Assembly (NCBI GenBank): GCA_022822125.1
Contig: JAJECF010000149.1
Span: 1 to 15,606, forward strand
Reading direction: 5' to 3'
DNA length: 15,606 nucleotides
Origin: Alphaproteobacteria bacterium
GTDB lineage: Bacteria > Pseudomonadota > Alphaproteobacteria > Bin95
Shown here: positions 14,261 to 15,606 of the stretch, one piece after another
Layout: each line of letters opens with the position of its first letter
Numbering within the stretch: position 1 is the stretch's first letter
Program-made: the position numbers and the translations under genes
Notes under the pieces: model-generated
What the model was told of the DNA's origin: nothing
Seen by the model: the letters and a program-made list of their open reading frames with translations, nothing else
The model's database searches: none

Positions 14261-15123
14261 AGATCGGCGCGGCATTTCCGACGACGGAAATCGGAACGGA
14301 CCCGGGAGTTATCCGCGGGTTCGCGCAGGAGGTGGAGGCGCTCGGCTACGACCATCTCACCTGCATCGACCATGTGGTGCAGGAGGTCTCCAACGGTGCG
14401 GAGGACTGGCGGGCCTACTACACGCTCGACAACATGTTCCATGAGCCGCTCACCCTGTTCGGCTTCCTCGCCTGCGCCACGGAGCGGATCGAGCTCGCCA
14501 CCGCGATCCTGATCCTGCCGCAGCGGCAAACGGCGCTGGTCGCCAAGCAGGCGGCGGAAATCGACCTTCTGTCCGGCGGCCGGCTGCGCCTCGGCGTCGG
14601 CATCGGCTGGAACGCCATGGAATTCGAGGTTCTGGGGCAGTCCTTCCGCAACCGCGCGCGGCGGATGGAGGAACAGATCGCCTATCTGCGCCGCCTGTGG
14701 ACAGAGCCTTCCGGCAGTTTCTCGGGCGAATGGCACGAGCACCGGGAGGCCGGCATTAACCCGCTGCCGCAGCGGCCTATTCCGGTCTGGATCGGTGCCT
14801 TCCAGGACCCGGCGATCGAACGCGCCGGGCGTCTCGGTGACGGCTGGTTCGCCAATCCGCGCGTGCCGCCGGGCAATGAGATGGCCCGCCAGATTGCGCT
14901 GGCGCGGGATGCTGCGGAGAAGGCGGGGCGTGACCCGGCCGCGCTCGGCATAGACGCCACGATCCATATCGGCGAGCGCACGCCGGAAGAGGCGGCCGGC
15001 GAGCTTGCGCGCTGGGAAACGCTGGGCGTCAGCCATGTGACCGTGCGCACCATGTATTCCGGCTTCGATACGCCGGCGGCGCATCTCGACGCGCTCAGGC
15101 GCTTCCGGAAGGCGATGGGCTGA
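14257..15123 (+). CDS. LLM class oxidoreductase, F420-dependent-type subgroup
   Basis: A 288-residue luciferase-like TIM-barrel oxidoreductase. Visible marks: the start MKIGAAFPTTEIGTDPGVIR, LGYDHLTCIDHVV, the strand RIELATAILILPQRQTALVA, DLLSGGRLRLGVGIGWN, and PIPVWIGAFQDPAIERAGRLGDGWF. The length fits the shorter group usually called F420-dependent, but FMN use is just as possible; no F420 genes are in the window. The ATG overlaps the ratA stop (ATGA) and has AGAGGGACGGG upstream, so it is translated as the last gene of the PDH operon. An open frame reaching back to 13873 is a shadow of ratA. Substrate unknown. Confidence 0.88.
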   Translation: MKIGAAFPTTEIGTDPGVIRGFAQEVEALGYDHLTCIDHVVQEVSNGAEDWRAYYTLDNMFHEPLTLFGFLACATERIELATAILILPQRQTALVAKQAAEIDLLSGGRLRLGVGIGWNAMEFEVLGQSFRNRARRMEEQIAYLRRLWTEPSGSFSGEWHEHREAGINPLPQRPIPVWIGAFQDPAIERAGRLGDGWFANPRVPPGNEMARQIALARDAAEKAGRDPAALGIDATIHIGERTPEEAAGELARWETLGVSHVTVRTMYSGFDTPAAHLDALRRFRKAMG

Positions 15124-15188
15124 TACCTGCGGTCCGTTGACCGGAACCGATGGCGCGGCACCTCCCTACCGTAGCCCCGGTCCTTTGT
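15124..15188. other. 3' end of the PDH operon with a small hairpin
   Basis: Seven bases after the LLM stop, CGGTC (15130-15134) pairs with GACCG (15139-15143) around a CGTT loop. There is no T-run, so it is a poor intrinsic terminator on its own; the large palindrome that begins at 15189 may take that role. No gene is seen. Confidence 0.3.
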
Positions 15189-15340
15189 CCTCATCCCGAG
15201 TAGCGGCGCCAGCCGCGTATCGAGAGCCTGTCCTGAGCTTGCCGAAGGGGAGGCGTATCGAAGGATCGTCCCCGCCGGTGGAACCGCGTCCCCTTCGGCA
15301 AGCTCAGGACAGGCTCTCCGGTCGGCTACTCAGGATGAGG
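15189..15340. repeat. Long palindromic intergenic repeat (dispersed type)
   Basis: A nested inverted repeat. The inner arms are a perfect 30-base match: 15222-15251 (beginning GAGAGCCTGTCCTGAGC) and 15289-15318, with a 37-base loop. Outer arms of 16 bases, 15189-15204 and 15325-15340 (GCTACTCAGGATGAGG), match with one mismatch. GCGTATCGA occurs twice as a direct repeat (15215-15223 and 15253-15261). I recognise the CTGAGCTTGCCGAAGG core as a sequence widely scattered between genes in alpha- and other proteobacteria; it gives spurious peptides such as PVLSLPKG and RQAQDRLSG in automatic annotation. It lies after the PDH operon, could fold into a strong RNA hairpin, and may stop or protect transcripts. 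Mobility is inferred, not shown. Confidence 0.8.
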
Positions 15341-15546
15341 AGAGGAGGGGACGCCAAGCGGCATTTGCCCGTAAGTTTCAACCCGGTGCCGTTGGTATGA
15401 CGCCTCTCACGCGGCTGCGCCCTGCCTGCGCCGGGACCTTGATCCGGGAGAAATTGTGGTAAAATAGGAGCCTCTTGCAGAACCGTCGAGCGGACATGGT
15501 TTCTGCGCTGATCTGAGATGATTTCGGTGTAGCTGTTTTCGGTTCC
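15341..15546. other. Low-GC intergenic stretch, no recognised gene
   Basis: About 47 percent GC over 15451-15540 by my count, clearly below the coding regions. On the plus strand TTGATC (15439-15444) and TAAAAT (15460-15465) resemble promoter boxes but are only 15 bases apart. A 68-residue minus-strand frame (15378-15584) shows no family features and I do not accept it as a gene. The composition suggests a regulatory region for a gene beyond the window or the edge of an inserted element. Confidence 0.35.
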
Positions 15547-15606
15547 GGGGTCGCCTGGCGGTATTTTGGGTTTGCAACAGCCACAAGTGACCGCGGAGGC
15601 GACCCC
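15547..15606. repeat. Inverted repeat at the window edge
   Basis: GGGGTCGCCT at 15547-15556 is exactly complementary to AGGCGACCCC at 15597-15606, with GCGG (15558-15561) and CCGC (15591-15594) able to extend the stem past a bulge. The loop includes TATTTTGGGTTTGCAAC. The second arm touches the window end, so the true extent is unknown. It could be a terminator-like hairpin, an operator, or the terminal region of an insertion element; no transposase is visible. Confidence 0.5.

Noticed and set aside
13775..15123. ratA and the following gene as a toxin-antitoxin pair
   Set aside because: The second gene is a full-length oxidoreductase, not an antitoxin, and the RatA/Coq10 family sits in this housekeeping place in many alphaproteobacteria.
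15137..15400. 87-residue plus-strand frame over the palindromic repeat
   Set aside because: Peptides such as PVLSLPKG and RQAQDRLSG are known translation artefacts of this repeat type; there is no Shine-Dalgarno and no domain.
15378..15584. 68-residue minus-strand frame near the window end
   Set aside because: Composition is non-coding-like, there is no convincing ribosome-binding site, and the frame overlaps the terminal inverted repeat.

Overview
The window is GC-rich DNA with densely packed genes, many joined by 1-4 nt overlaps. Three features point to an alphaproteobacterium: a pyruvate dehydrogenase (PDH) E1 beta subunit with a fused N-terminal lipoyl domain; the order ftsB-pdhA-pdhB-pdhC-lpdA-lipA-ratA; and pgsA next to moaD-moaE. 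I cannot name the genus. No rRNA, tRNA, CRISPR array or complete mobile element was seen.

Layout. (1) 1-321 is an A/C-rich leader with no firm gene. (2) 322-1830 (+) encodes a probable outer-membrane lipoprotein with two arrays of MORN repeats, each closed by a similar Cys-containing motif. (3) 1967-3966 (+) is a translationally coupled pair: a family III CoA-transferase and a FAS1-like/MaoC-type hydratase, probably activating and hydrating a small dicarboxylic acid. (4) 3983-7167 (-) runs, in transcription order: an LLM-family flavin oxidoreductase, pgsA (phosphatidylglycerophosphate synthase), mobB, moaD, moaE (molybdenum cofactor synthesis) and a 98-residue membrane-anchored coiled-coil protein. 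pgsA, mobB and moaD overlap by 4 nt, and the Gly-Gly codons of moaD double as the Shine-Dalgarno of moaE. (5) 7302-15123 (+) is an eight-gene unit with no gap above 29 nt: ftsB, pdhA, pdhB, pdhC, lpdA, lipA, ratA and a second LLM-family oxidoreductase. (6) 15124-15606 is intergenic. It holds a long palindromic repeat of a type dispersed in proteobacterial genomes, then a lower-GC stretch ending in an inverted repeat at the window edge.

Function. The central operon supplies all three PDH subunits (E1 alpha/beta, E2, E3) plus the lipoate synthase that makes the E2 cofactor, linking pyruvate oxidation with division (FtsB) and with a START-domain protein related to Coq10/RatA. The minus-strand group combines phospholipid and molybdopterin synthesis. 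These are mostly conserved housekeeping loci, and I see no clear new defence or mobile system. The points most worth checking are the two tandem E3-binding domains in PdhC, the bipartite MORN lipoprotein, the LLM oxidoreductase coupled to the lipA-ratA end of the PDH operon, and the terminal repeats.
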